A DNA stretch of 64,000 nucleotides, from positions 18,816,333 to 18,880,332 of the forward strand of contig NC_133293.1 in the NCBI RefSeq assembly GCF_005239225.2. The letters are read 5' to 3'. Source of the DNA: Populus alba (taxonomy: Eukaryota; Streptophyta; Magnoliopsida; Malpighiales; Salicaceae). This document shows, piece by piece, positions 50,900 through 64,000 of the stretch; within the stretch, counting starts at the first letter, position 1; each line of letters begins with the position of its first letter. A program made the translations under genes and the position numbers. The notes under the pieces were generated by a model. The model did no database searches and had not been told where the DNA came from. It was given only the letters and a program-made list of their open reading frames with translations.

Positions 50900-51940
50900 G
50901 AACGCAACGTAATGATCCCTTCATTGTAATTTAATTTTAAGACCTTCATGTTTCAGTGAAGTTATATTTTAGTCCTGATAGTTTTGAAAGCAACATAATG
51001 ATCCCTTCTGAACTAAGAATTCAGGGACTTGAAATAAACTCAGTGCTACTCTCATGTTAAGAGAAATTTATGATTTTACTGTCATCAAACGAGTAGTGGA
51101 TGAGTTTGTTAGGAGAAGTTGCTGGCTTTGCGTTGTCATCATAAGAACAATTGAAAGCATTTGAGCTTGTAAATGTTACCAAAAATTGCAATTTTGATTA
51201 CCAGGAGTTAAATGTTTCCATAGAAAAATGAATTTCTCCCAAGATTAAACAGTTTCTGATCTATTTCATATTGCCGGGGGACATTGCAAGAACAGGGCTA
51301 ATTCCTGCTCTACTCTTGGACATTTGGTCTTCCAGTAATTACAAAATCAGGAAACTTAAGAGCCAAGAAGTAAGAGCTGCATCTACATTTATTAACGTTG
51401 TCATGTTTTTAACCATAATCGGTTTGCAGGGTCACTTGAGCTTGTTGATAGTCTCTTGAGTTTTGATGGTGAAAAAAATTTACCATGCTTTCTAAGTTTC
51501 TTTGCCTGTCGTTCGGGCGTGGGACAGCTTGCCCGGTAGGTGCAGATCCGGATATACTTCTTTATTATTTGTACAAGGGTCTCGTGTCCCAATATGAGAC
51601 TTGATTTTCAAGAACAATTGAGTTCCAAGCCAAGAGAATTTTGTTTTAGGTGAACATTCAGTGGACCGGGGCCAAACCTGGTCCCTCTACCAACTTGTAA
51701 TCACAACCATGCAAATTCCATTTCAATCCTAGAGTTTCCGGTGCTTCTTCAAGTTCCTTATCACCCGGTAAGTAAGCGTGACAAAAAAACTGTCATATTT
51801 AGATGTTGAATTGAAGAACTGTACAGTAAATTTCATGTTTCGAATTCCATGCTTTACGGGATACAACGCTCTATCAAAATAAATCTGTAGTTTCCTTGGG
51901 ATCAATATACAACGTAAAGCATGTACTGCACATTCTTCCT
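50900..51940. other. Spacer between the RlmN-like pseudogene and the kinase gene
   Basis: No gene seen. A GC-richer piece at 51490-51600 gives a short minus-strand frame with no recognisable domain. The part near 51940 probably holds the 3' UTR of the kinase gene. Confidence 0.6.
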
Positions 51941-51943
51941 CTT

Positions 51944-54158
51944 TTATGTACGACGAGGTGAAATATATGGCCCGGCATAAGAGGCAGGTTTTCCACTGGA
52001 AACTTCGTTGACATTTTTCCTGTGATATTTAGGACCATTGCTTGAACTTCGATTAACTCTTTGGGGGTTTTCACCACGAGAGCCCTTGGATCCATCGTTG
52101 TCATTGGAATTATGAAGTTGTTCCAATGCTTTTACCACTGCTTCCATGTTTGGCCTGTACTTTGGCTCGGTTGATAGGCATTGAATTGCAAGGTTTGCTG
52201 CTTTCAGAGCATCACTAGATGAATACTGGCCTTGGATGCGAGCATCCATAACTTGGAAAATTCTGCGCTTGCTGCTAAGGTAAGGCTTTGCCCATTCAAC
52301 TAAATTGTGTTCCTTGGAGGGCCTGTTCTTGTCTATTGCTCGTCTGCCAGATAACATTTCAAGGAGAACAACCCCGAAACTGTATACGTCACTCCTCGCA
52401 GTTAGATGACCTTCATAAAGACAAACAGAAGTGAGATGAAAGCAATAAAAAGCCATAGTCGTATAAAATAAGCATTTCTTTCAGGAGAATAAGGTTGAGA
52501 GCATATTGCATAGGATTGAGTTGTTCCACTGTTTGACACTGCGGTTGAAGCAGGGATGACAAAAGTGAACATGACCATAGTGGTGATTTGAAAGATACCT
52601 GTTGCCATGTATTCAGGAGCTGCGTAACCGTAGGTACCCATGATCCTTGTAGATACATGGCTTTTACTGCCTGTTGGCCCATCCTTGGCCAACCCAAAAT
52701 CAGAGAGTTTGGCTCTATAATTCTGTCATTTCACAATGTACAAAGAATGTGTAAGAGAGGTGCAAGTAAAGTGAAAGCTCATGAAGCAAAACTCAAAAAC
52801 TGAAACATTTTCACACACCGAATCGAGCAGGATATTAGAAGCCTTAAAGTCTCTATATATAACTTTCGCCTTATCACTGTGAAGATATTCTAGACCCTTG
52901 GCAGCATCAAGGGCAACCTTCATGCGGAGATTCCACGAGAGTGGTTGAAAATAAGAAGCCCCTGTTCCAGTAAGAAAAACTATTTCAATGATTTTTATCC
53001 AAGATATTCGAGGTCATAGAAAATACTACAACTTGAGTTGAAAGGTCGATATCGGATGATATCAACTGCTCACTTCTGAAAAGATGATTCTCCAAGCTTC
53101 CCTTGGGCATAAACTCATAAACCAGAAGCCGGTGGTCATCTTCTAAGCAATAGCCGATCAATTTTACTAGATTTGGATGATACAGCTGGCCCAGGTAGTT
53201 TATTTCTGCCTGCAGTTGAAGAATCAGCACAAAATCTATTAATCATACTATCTTTAAAAATTATCATCTATGTACTAAAACTGCCAAGAGCCGGATCATT
53301 AAGGATGTTCTAGTGAATCTGTTTCAATTCTAACTTGGTTAATCCAGCTCTTTACAAGAAGCATTGAATACCAGTTCATATTGGACGATTGATTGTATCT
53401 TAACTTGTCTCTGGACATTTGTAAACCTTTCTACAAAATTCAAGAAAGAGTTTTAGAAATAGGCAGGCAAGGAACGAATGGAAAAGGGGATACTCACCAA
53501 CCATTCCTGGTGACCCTGGGAACTCTCCTGGTTAAGCCTCTTTACAGCAATAACTGTACCTGTTCCAGGCTTGGCAGCTGTCAATGAATGCTCATCAATC
53601 CACCCTTTGAAGACACAACCAAAACCACCTTCCCCCAACACACTATCAGGACGGAAGTTCCTGGTGGCTGCTTTTAATTCACTAAAGGAAAAGCTCTTCA
53701 AATTTGAGGACTGCAAGATCTCACCCTGTGTCCGAGGAGTTGAAGGCACTGTGGAAGAAGAGACCTTGCTGCTTGACCCACTCTTGTCGTTCCCACTTTT
53801 GCCAGCATATTTTGTGTTCACCCCTGGATAATCAACGCATCATATCTTATAAATTCATCTAGATGTCTACAAATGCAAAGCAAGAAATGAACCGTCTACT
53901 TACAAAAAGACTTTGGAAAAGAAAATAAAGGAAAGGAAAAATGTCCTGATCGATAGCAAATTTGCCAAGAAAAATAGAAAAATTACTACAGATTAAATCT
54001 TTCAACGAAAGATCAAAAAAGGAATGAACAAAAATTACTACCTTTTGGCAGACAGTGAGAAAAAATATCCATCAAGAACAAGATGTGTGTGAATTTGTGA
54101 ACATACCGTTTCGAGGAGGACTCTCAGCTTTAATTCTTGCACTGAAGCACGACCCCAT
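51944..54158 (-). CDS. Receptor-like cytoplasmic kinase, subfamily VII (PBS1-like/BIK1/NAK group), 415 aa
   Basis: Six exons on the minus strand: 54158-54107, 53823-53498, 53209-53074, 52961-52819, 52722-52599 and 52410-51944. They total 1248 bases, all GT-AG and in phase. The N-terminus [10 protein letters not shown] carries a myristoylation glycine (G2) and a palmitoylation-type cysteine (C4), so plasma-membrane anchoring is expected. The kinase domain spans about 79-365: glycine loop GEGGFG (81-86), ATP lysine K112 in VIAVKRL, alpha-C glutamate E128, catalytic YRDFKASN (D209), DFG at 227-229, activation-loop S243/T244 in HVSTR and APE at 254-256. It is an RD kinase with every key residue present. 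Relatives relay signals from pattern-recognition receptors. Position suggests a BIK1/PBL1 counterpart, while [12 protein letters not shown] and [10 protein letters not shown] look closer to NAK/APK1. A TATA-like element lies near 54321-54330. The Ser-rich C-terminal tail (about 366-415) is divergent. Confidence 0.94.
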
Positions 54159-54789
54159 TGACACAAAGACGTCGAAAACCCTTCACTTTGGTCACAGGTT
54201 GCAGCTGCTAAAGATTGAATAACTATTGAAACCCAGCTCAAGAAAGCTTTGATAGAAACAAGGCAAAGACAAGCTTGAGACAGGGAACAAAGAGAAACAA
54301 GTCAAGTGTGAAACCAAGAGCTTTATATGTAAAAAAAAGCTAGCTGTAGCCTGCCTCTCCTATGATCATGACAAACTAGAAGCAAAGTTTGAATGATTAA
54401 AAGAAACACAAAAAGGAGAAAGCTAAACAAGAATGAGTAAGAGGCAAAGATGGACAGATTATGGTGTTCTTTTGTGTTTTGTTTGCCTTCTGGGAAAGTT
54501 CTATTTATTAGAACTTCGCCAGGGACAAAAGTGAAAGAATTGTCTTGGCCTACATTTGCGTTTCCTTTTATCTATCTACCAGGGGGAAATAAAGGACCTA
54601 AAAACGAGAGAAAAAAAAAAAGATTCTTTTATCTACGAGTGGAATAGAACTCGTCACCGCAAATTAATTCCAATTATATATTTATTTTTTAACCTTTTGG
54701 TAGGATGTAACGGAATCTTGATATCGTCAAAAAGTCAAATGGGGTGTTTTAAAATACTTCTCAAATTATTTAATCCAACATTAAAATAA

Positions 54790-55040
54790 AAACTAAATTT
54801 AAAAAATTATTTTAATATATTTTTAAAAAACATCATAAACATTATTAGCCTAGAATTATTAGATGTTGCTTTCCAAAATGATGTTTGTAAAGAATTTAAA
54901 TTTTTTATTTAAAATTAATTTTTTTATGTTTTTTAATTATTTTAATACATGAATTTTAAAAATATCTTTTAAATTTTAAAAAATATTTTTTTAATATATC
55001 TTTTAAATAAAAAAAATATTTTAAAAAACATCTTGTCCAC
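54790..55040. repeat. AT-rich degenerate family A-like repeat
   Basis: Repeated 'ttttaatatatttttaaaaa' and 'aatatcttttaaatttta' blocks occur, with 'cattattagcctagaatta'. Homology to family A is only in composition and block order. Confidence 0.3.
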
Positions 55041-57591
55041 GTAGGAAATACCCCAAATCCATCAAATCTAGTAGTAGGCTTTTTATGTATTGATTTTCAT
55101 AGGCAAATGGTAATAAAATAGAAGAGGGGGATTAGAAAATGGCATTAATTACGGTCGGCTTTCTTGTCTAATGGTCAGAAATCCTGTCCCTGTGTACAGA
55201 CATGCCTGATTTCAATTATTCCTAGCCGTTGGATTGGCCTCCGTAATTTATCAGACAACCAATGAAGCAATCCTTGTATTAGTTGATTATGTTCAAATTG
55301 GGTAGCGTGTTTATTATTTGCCAGCAGGAATGATGGGCGGTCAGGCGAGCTTCTCGATCTGCCATGGTGGGGCCCTGTTTGAGAAATCAACATTCAGCAA
55401 CTCTTTAAAATGTCTATGCTTCCACACGCGATCGAGATTTATCGTACCCATACAATTATTGGCGGCGTTTGTTGTAATTCCCGTGAAAATGAAAAGGATA
55501 ATGAGATATTGCATGGAAAATTATGTCGTGAGACATTGCTATTTCTCCTGAGATTTATTAATTAATACATCAGTAAATGCCTCCTGGAGAGGAAAAATAA
55601 AACTAATTATATTAGATGGTACGATAATATTTGTTTAGGAATGAATGAATGATAATAATAATAATATTTGTTTATTATAGATAAATTTTATCTGTGGATT
55701 TTGCAGTGAGAAAGGACACACTTGATATATCAAGTAATATTATGAATTATTATATTACACTGAATAGAGTTAACAAAATTATTGAATATCAGTTTATTTC
55801 GTAAAAAATAATATTTGAAAATAAAAAAAAATATGAGAGAAACATGCGAACAAATAACAATTGGAATTGCTTTGGTTTGGAAGATCTATGATTTATATTA
55901 TGATGCCAGGTGACGGGTCTTGCAAAAAAAAATTGGAAGGAGATTTCCCTCCTAATTTCTCCTTTAGTTCGGATCATACAAGAAACACGTCGATATTTAA
56001 GGATTCATCAACTGTATTTGATGAAACGGTCGAATTAAAAAACAAAAACTCCCTGACCATGGAATTGATATGAAAAATGTTTTCGACGTATAATTGAGAA
56101 CATCGATGTCAAATCGGAGATTTGTCCTGAAAACAATCACTCTCCCCGGAGTAAATAATTGGCTTTCTTTTCATATACCCCGGTGACGGCATCTACTACA
56201 AGCATCCGAAGGGGATAGATAGTACGTTCATTATCACCGGGATTTGAAAAAAGCAAAGAGACTTTTACCGGCATCCTTTAAAATATCTTTTAGCTGGTCA
56301 AAAGCAAATAAATAAAGTAGGCGTTCTGCTTGCTTTATGCAGCGCAGTATATCTATCTATAAAAAGATGACAGTGGACGGGAATTGAATGTGAAAAAGAA
56401 ACCAGACAAACCCGTGACTGTTGCGCCTCTGGCCAACTTTGCTGTTGACTTCTCACAAAAACAATAAAGTAAAGAGAACTTGTTTTTCTCTATGGTTGCG
56501 ATTACAAGATTCACGTACGCGTCACCAGTTGTTTGGTATCCATTGACCCTTTATCCCCGTCGAGCAATATTTCTCTCCAGTCTTTTTTCTTTTTTTTTTT
56601 CTTTTTTTTTTTCGTTTTTTGAATAGCTAAAAGTCCTTCAAGCCCTTTTCTAGAAGTTCACTGATGAAGCACACATACAATGCACACACTCACCCGTCCA
56701 ATAAAGCACTGCACGAGAATCCCACCTTCATCAAATTGGTTTGCCCTGTTTGCAGCCGGCAGTGGATGAATTTATTAGCATTATGGCAATCACAAGCTTT
56801 ATATCTCTGGGAAATGCCATCACGCTAAACGAGAAAGGTTATTTTGTTTTTCAAGATACGCATGGAGGGCTAATAGGCTTGACCCAGGCCCTTGATATGA
56901 TACACTGTAGTAGTTCCGTGTACACATATTTAAAAAAAAGGACTTTTTTATGATATCCCGAAATCCAATACATGTAACAAAAATATTGATTAGTATTTGG
57001 GATAATAGTTTATTAATATATTCAAGTGCTTTAATTTGATTTTTAAAAAAAAATCTAGTGAATTACATGTTAGTAATAAAAGCTTGAATAGCTATAAAAA
57101 TAATTCAAATTAGAGGATTCAAAGATACTCCAATAATAAAATTAATATATTTTATAGAAAATATATAAAATAACTCGAGGCAATAAATGACTTTAAAAAG
57201 TTTTAAATTTAAGAAACAAAGATATTACTATTTTTTTAAATTGATTGATGCTATTAAAATTTATGTATTTTTTATCCTAGAATATGAAAAGTTATAAATC
57301 TTTTATACTACTTAAACTTTGTTGTTTTTTAGATAAGAAAAAAATTGAAAATCCTCTACTTTCAGCGACATTAATAAAAGATAGGTATCTCTTGCATATC
57401 ATTAATAAGACAGTAAGTATATTAAGTCTCTTAGGAGACCTTATATACACCTATAAATTTAAGAAAATTATTATTTCAATATGAACGATTATTTTGCACG
57501 ACGGTTTATCACGTCTTTTATATTTATATTATAAATAATCGTACATAATTAGACAATGTAATTTTGGTGCCTGATAATGTTCAATTTTTTT

Positions 57592-57816
57592 AGATTTGAT
57601 ATATTTGCTGGACCTACGTTAACTTGGACTTGGCTAATTACCAAGTTCAAGTTCTTCAAGTATGACATATATATTTGTCAGATCCACGTTACCTTGAGTC
57701 TAACTGACTACCAAGGTTAAGTTCCTCGGGTTTAGCATGTTTGCTAGATCTATTTTATTTATGGATATGGTTAACTATAAAGTCCAAATTCTTTTAAATC
57801 TAACATGTTTACATGC
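57592..57816. repeat. Three diverged tandem units of about 70 bases
   Basis: Each unit has the order 'atttgctggacctacgtta', 'cttggctaattaccaagtt', 'caagttcttcaag', with variants at about 57605, 57676 and 57741. A partial fourth unit follows. It is non-coding and the units differ at many positions. Confidence 0.75.
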
Positions 57817-58282
57817 TTATTTTATTTAAAAAGATTTTTATAAATAAAAATCTTGACTCATCGCTTTTATTTCATTGATGTCATAGAAAATGATAGAATT
57901 ATAATTTTTAGATTGAAGAGGGCAGTTCGAAAAAAAAAAGGTAAAACTTTAAAACAAAACAAAGGAGAACTTGAGAGTGCAAACTATGTATTTCGTACTA
58001 AACAAGTCTGTGATCGAAGGATATAATAAAAAAGTTCAAAATGTTTAGACTCGAATGTAAAAAATTTCAGAGTCTCGGTGCCACCATCACCTCTCATGGC
58101 CCATAAAGCCTGGAAGAAAAAACATCACGTGTGAATTCCTAACACGCAATGAGATGGCTAGTTGTGTAATCATGATGCAAAGGTCAAATATAGCATGCAC
58201 AATGACTCTTCATGGCCATCGATGTGGTAGTCTTTGACTAATCTCTTAGGCAGTTAAGGATAAGCTCATCAACTGCTGCTAC

Positions 58283-58320
58283 TTTTGTGTGTGTGTGTAT
58301 ATATATAATGTGTGTGTGTT
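58283..58320. repeat. GT/AT compound microsatellite
   Basis: 'ttgtgtgtgtgtgtat' followed by 'atatataatgtgtgtgtg', then an A run about 15 bases further on. Confidence 0.9.
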
Positions 58321-58529
58321 GAACAATAACCACACAAAAAAAAAAAAAAACCCTAATATTTAATCACATGAAATATCTATTCAATGGTGTTTCCTAAACT
58401 TATTTATTTAAATAAATAAATAAAAAACAAAAATTAAATGATTAGTTAGAAAAAAATACGACAACAACTGTTCTTTTTTTTTTTTTCATTTTTATTATAA
58501 TAATATCATTTTTAATTCTTGTATGATAA

Positions 58530-58650
58530 AAAATTCAATTGATCTCGGTAACCCTGGTTATTCGACCTAACCCGTGATCAGAGACATGATAGGAGTTGAC
58601 TCTCTAACATAATTTTAAAAGTATGAAAAAAAATAAGTATCAAATATGAT
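58530..58650. repeat. Family B repeat fragment
   Basis: Contains 'attgatctcggtaaccctgg', 'cgacctaacccgtgatcag' and 'catgataggagttgactct', equivalent to phrases in 8330-8470. Confidence 0.5.
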
Positions 58651-60435
58651 ATAAAAATTCAATGACATTAAATAATAAGGGATGAAATTGCAAAAACAAT
58701 AATAATAACCAAGAAGAGAACTCACAATAAAAGGAATTGCAATAGTAAGAATGAAATAAAATTCAATGAAAAAAAAAGAATTAAAATAGAATGATTAGGT
58801 ATTAAATCAAAAAATAAAACTAATTACAAAAATTAAAAGCAAAATAAATAGGAATAAAGGAATGAAAATCCAATTTGATAAAAAAATATATAAAAATCAA
58901 ATAACAATTAATGAAATTAAAAAATAAATAAATCAAATTCTATACAATTAAATGAAGAACTACTTTGCAATTTTTCTAGGTGAACACAACTTTTGAGGTG
59001 GAAGAAAGAAAAAAAAGTGAGAAAAATTATAGCCAAAGCCCCTCCATGCCATGAAGGTCAACACGCGCCGACTCATTATGCAAGGATAGTGTGATGCTTT
59101 GAACACAACCACAGAAGGCTACCAACCATTATCGAGAAGCGCTACATGTTAAACATTTTTTTTTTAATTATAAAAAAAAAAATCAAAACACTCTTGACCC
59201 CACAAGATAATTTCAAAAAAACCGAAGTTAAAAACCTAAAATGCTCATTAACGTTAGACAAAAAAAAAAAAAAGCTTGACCTCAAGAATTATACGGTAAT
59301 TATACTAAACCTCAAATATTTCATGTGTTGTTTTTTTTTTCCCTCAAGGACATTAAAATAACTATACTGTATAATAAATATCTGAAAATACAATCCTACC
59401 TCAAGTATGCGTTCATTTTTATAATCATTAAAGGGCTGATAAATCGTTTTACCGTGGATTACGGAGTTTTAGTTTTATTTCTAATAATTTAGTCAACAAT
59501 TGACCCCCCCTATCAGAACAGCCTGGAGAACTATTATTCTATGCGGCAGATGATCTAATTATCAAATGAAAATAAACTAAAAACTAATATAGTGTCACCT
59601 GACCCGTCGGGTTAAAGCTCAACTTGAAAAGAACAGAGAAAAAAAAAAATACAAATTTCCATTTCTATTCGTTCAAGCTTGACCTCGAAAGATACAAGGA
59701 TAAGAAAACGCAATTTTCATGCTCAGCTACCAATAAACAATAAGAGCACTCCTGAAATTTTCCCATATCCCCTTTTTTTTCCGCCATCAAACGAGTTCCA
59801 ACAGACTTACAGACAGCATGAATGACGTGACTGCTTATATAACAACTATTCCAATGGTGGTTGTGTTAAATAACCAAATAAACCCACTCCTAGACAGGGG
59901 AAAAGATCAGGTCTCAGGACAACCAAGAAAAGACACGAGAAACTTAAGCCTACCTAGGACGAGGCGGGAAGAAGACGAAGTGGAAATATTTTTGGTTTAT
60001 TAGGCAATATAAATTGGAAAGCAACAGAAAAACACCCACTGCAGTAGTTTAGTGAAACATCAGATCTTGGGTAAAGACTCAAAAGGACACCACACTATGA
60101 TGTTTTCCCACGCCAGTCTTACAGAGTATTCCTATCATTTACAACCTAAGCCACTTCAAAAAAGATGAAGGGGCCAAATATAAAACAAATAAATGGATTG
60201 TGCATTCATGCAAACATGTCAAAGGCATGGAAGAAACCAAGAAGTCAAAATGTAAATGGCATTGGGAAGGAAATAGTTATCTTTATTCAAACATAAAGCC
60301 GGTTAAAGTGCTGATATCATTACACAAGATTGAAAACTTATTTCCTCGAAAACATGTCCAAATTGTACATGATGGATTCTATACCTCCCCAAACATAAGC
60401 ATCAAAGAGTCGCCCCCAGTGCCCTGGTTCTGTGC

Positions 60436-63415
<2,980 letters not shown>

Positions 63416-64000
63416 TGTAGATTGTGGAGTGACTGGTTTTGATTTTTAGTTTTTGTTTTTGTTTTTGTTTTCAGTTTCGGGTTTTTGTTTGATATTTGTG
63501 GAGTTTTTATGGTGATCCACAAATCTGTGGTTATATTATTTACTGTTTTAGCCTCGAATCTGTTTCGAATATGCTTGGAGGAGATGGATTTGATAAGGGT
63601 GGTTTTGGAAATTGAAGTGAAAAGGGTGTTAGGATTAACGAAAAAGCTTGGCAGTTTTGTGATGCTTATAGGCCCATGGATTAACACGTCATGGTAAGCT
63701 GAGGGATTGGGCCATCTAACAAATTTTGGACCACTCGTGATATTAACATGATAGGAATCGTGATTGAGGTGTATTGAATTTTTTAAAAATAATTTTAAAT
63801 TTTATTTTATTTAAATTATTAAAAAATTATCATTTACTCAGGATTATTTTCATTTAAAAAAAAAAAATTCCGATCAATTATACGAGAGAGATGGAGAGAT
63901 GATAACGTTACCAAGATTAATTTTTAACGTGTCGACTCTGAATATGATTTGAAATTTTATTAAGATTGATTATTTCAATTGTCTGTATCATTCATTCATA
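63416..64000. other. TPI 5' leader, promoter side and window edge
   Basis: A CAAAAACAAAAAC-type tract on the coding strand (plus-strand 'tttttgtttttgtttttg', 63450-63470) lies in the leader just upstream of the ATG. Sequence from about 63710 on is AT-rich with no further gene. The minus-strand frame at 63373-63687 simply reads upstream from TPI exon 1 in another frame. Confidence 0.6.

Larger units (their letters stand above)
54340..60430. other. Six-kilobase gene-free spacer between the kinase and TPI genes
   Basis: No exon chain on either strand. Contents: a family A-like AT stretch (54790-55040), a moderately GC-balanced part (55140-56950) with only short meaningless frames, a diverged tandem repeat (57592-57816), a GT run near 58287, a family B fragment (58530-58650), and further AT-rich sequence with A runs. 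The part next to 60430 is the TPI 3' end. Confidence 0.65.

Noticed and set aside
56741..56953. Plus-strand frame of 70 codons with a protein-like N-terminal half
   Set aside because: No family recognised, no exon neighbours, and it ends in an A-rich tract; probably chance.

Overview
This is nuclear DNA of a woody eudicot, most likely a Salicaceae species (Populus or a close relative). Evidence: genes carry many short AT-rich introns with GT-AG borders; the proteins are plant-specific families (XS/XH RNA-silencing factors, SC35-like SR proteins, class VII receptor-like cytoplasmic kinases); and the spacers hold AT-rich dispersed repeats of a kind I associate with poplar. The species call is inference.

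Layout, low to high coordinates. 1-1800: spacer with two weak exon-like blocks. 1816-6362 (-): FDM/IDN2-like protein with two zf-XS modules, an XS domain, a coiled coil and an XH domain. 7.2-16.2 kb: gene-free, AT-rich, full of degenerate short repeats. 16201-24612 (+): beta subunit of the AP-3 adaptor complex, 11 coding exons. 25437-28171 (-): leucine-zipper/DUF547 (MIP1-type) protein. 29394-32015 and 35112-37703 (-): tandem pair of single-C2-domain proteins with identical exon sizes and a conserved proximal promoter. 40648-44038 (-): SR splicing factor SCL30. 47899-50851 (-): RlmN-like radical-SAM methyltransferase gene that I read as a multi-lesion pseudogene. 51944-54158 (-): RLCK-VII protein kinase. 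54.3-60.4 kb: gene-free repeats. 60436-63415 (-): cytosolic triosephosphate isomerase with one probable GC-AG intron.

All genes except AP-3 beta lie on the minus strand. They do not form one pathway: the set covers RNA-directed DNA methylation, vacuolar trafficking, Ca2+/lipid binding, splicing, immune-type signalling and glycolysis. The order is not random, however. As I recall the Arabidopsis map, TPI, PBL1, SCL30, a C2 protein and AP3B are neighbours on chromosome 3 (At3g55440-At3g55480), and BIK1, an RlmN-like gene and a DUF547 gene are neighbours on the duplicated segment of chromosome 2 (about At2g39660-At2g39690). This window interleaves both sets, as expected of a less fractionated version of the ancestral segment.

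All coding models were joined by hand from splice consensus and reading phase. Each complete model sums to a multiple of three and ends in a stop. I saw no tRNA, rRNA, CRISPR or intact transposon gene. No convincing new biological system is visible; the best leads are the duplicated zf-XS module, the decayed RlmN gene, the C2 tandem duplication with its conserved promoter, and the interleaved synteny.
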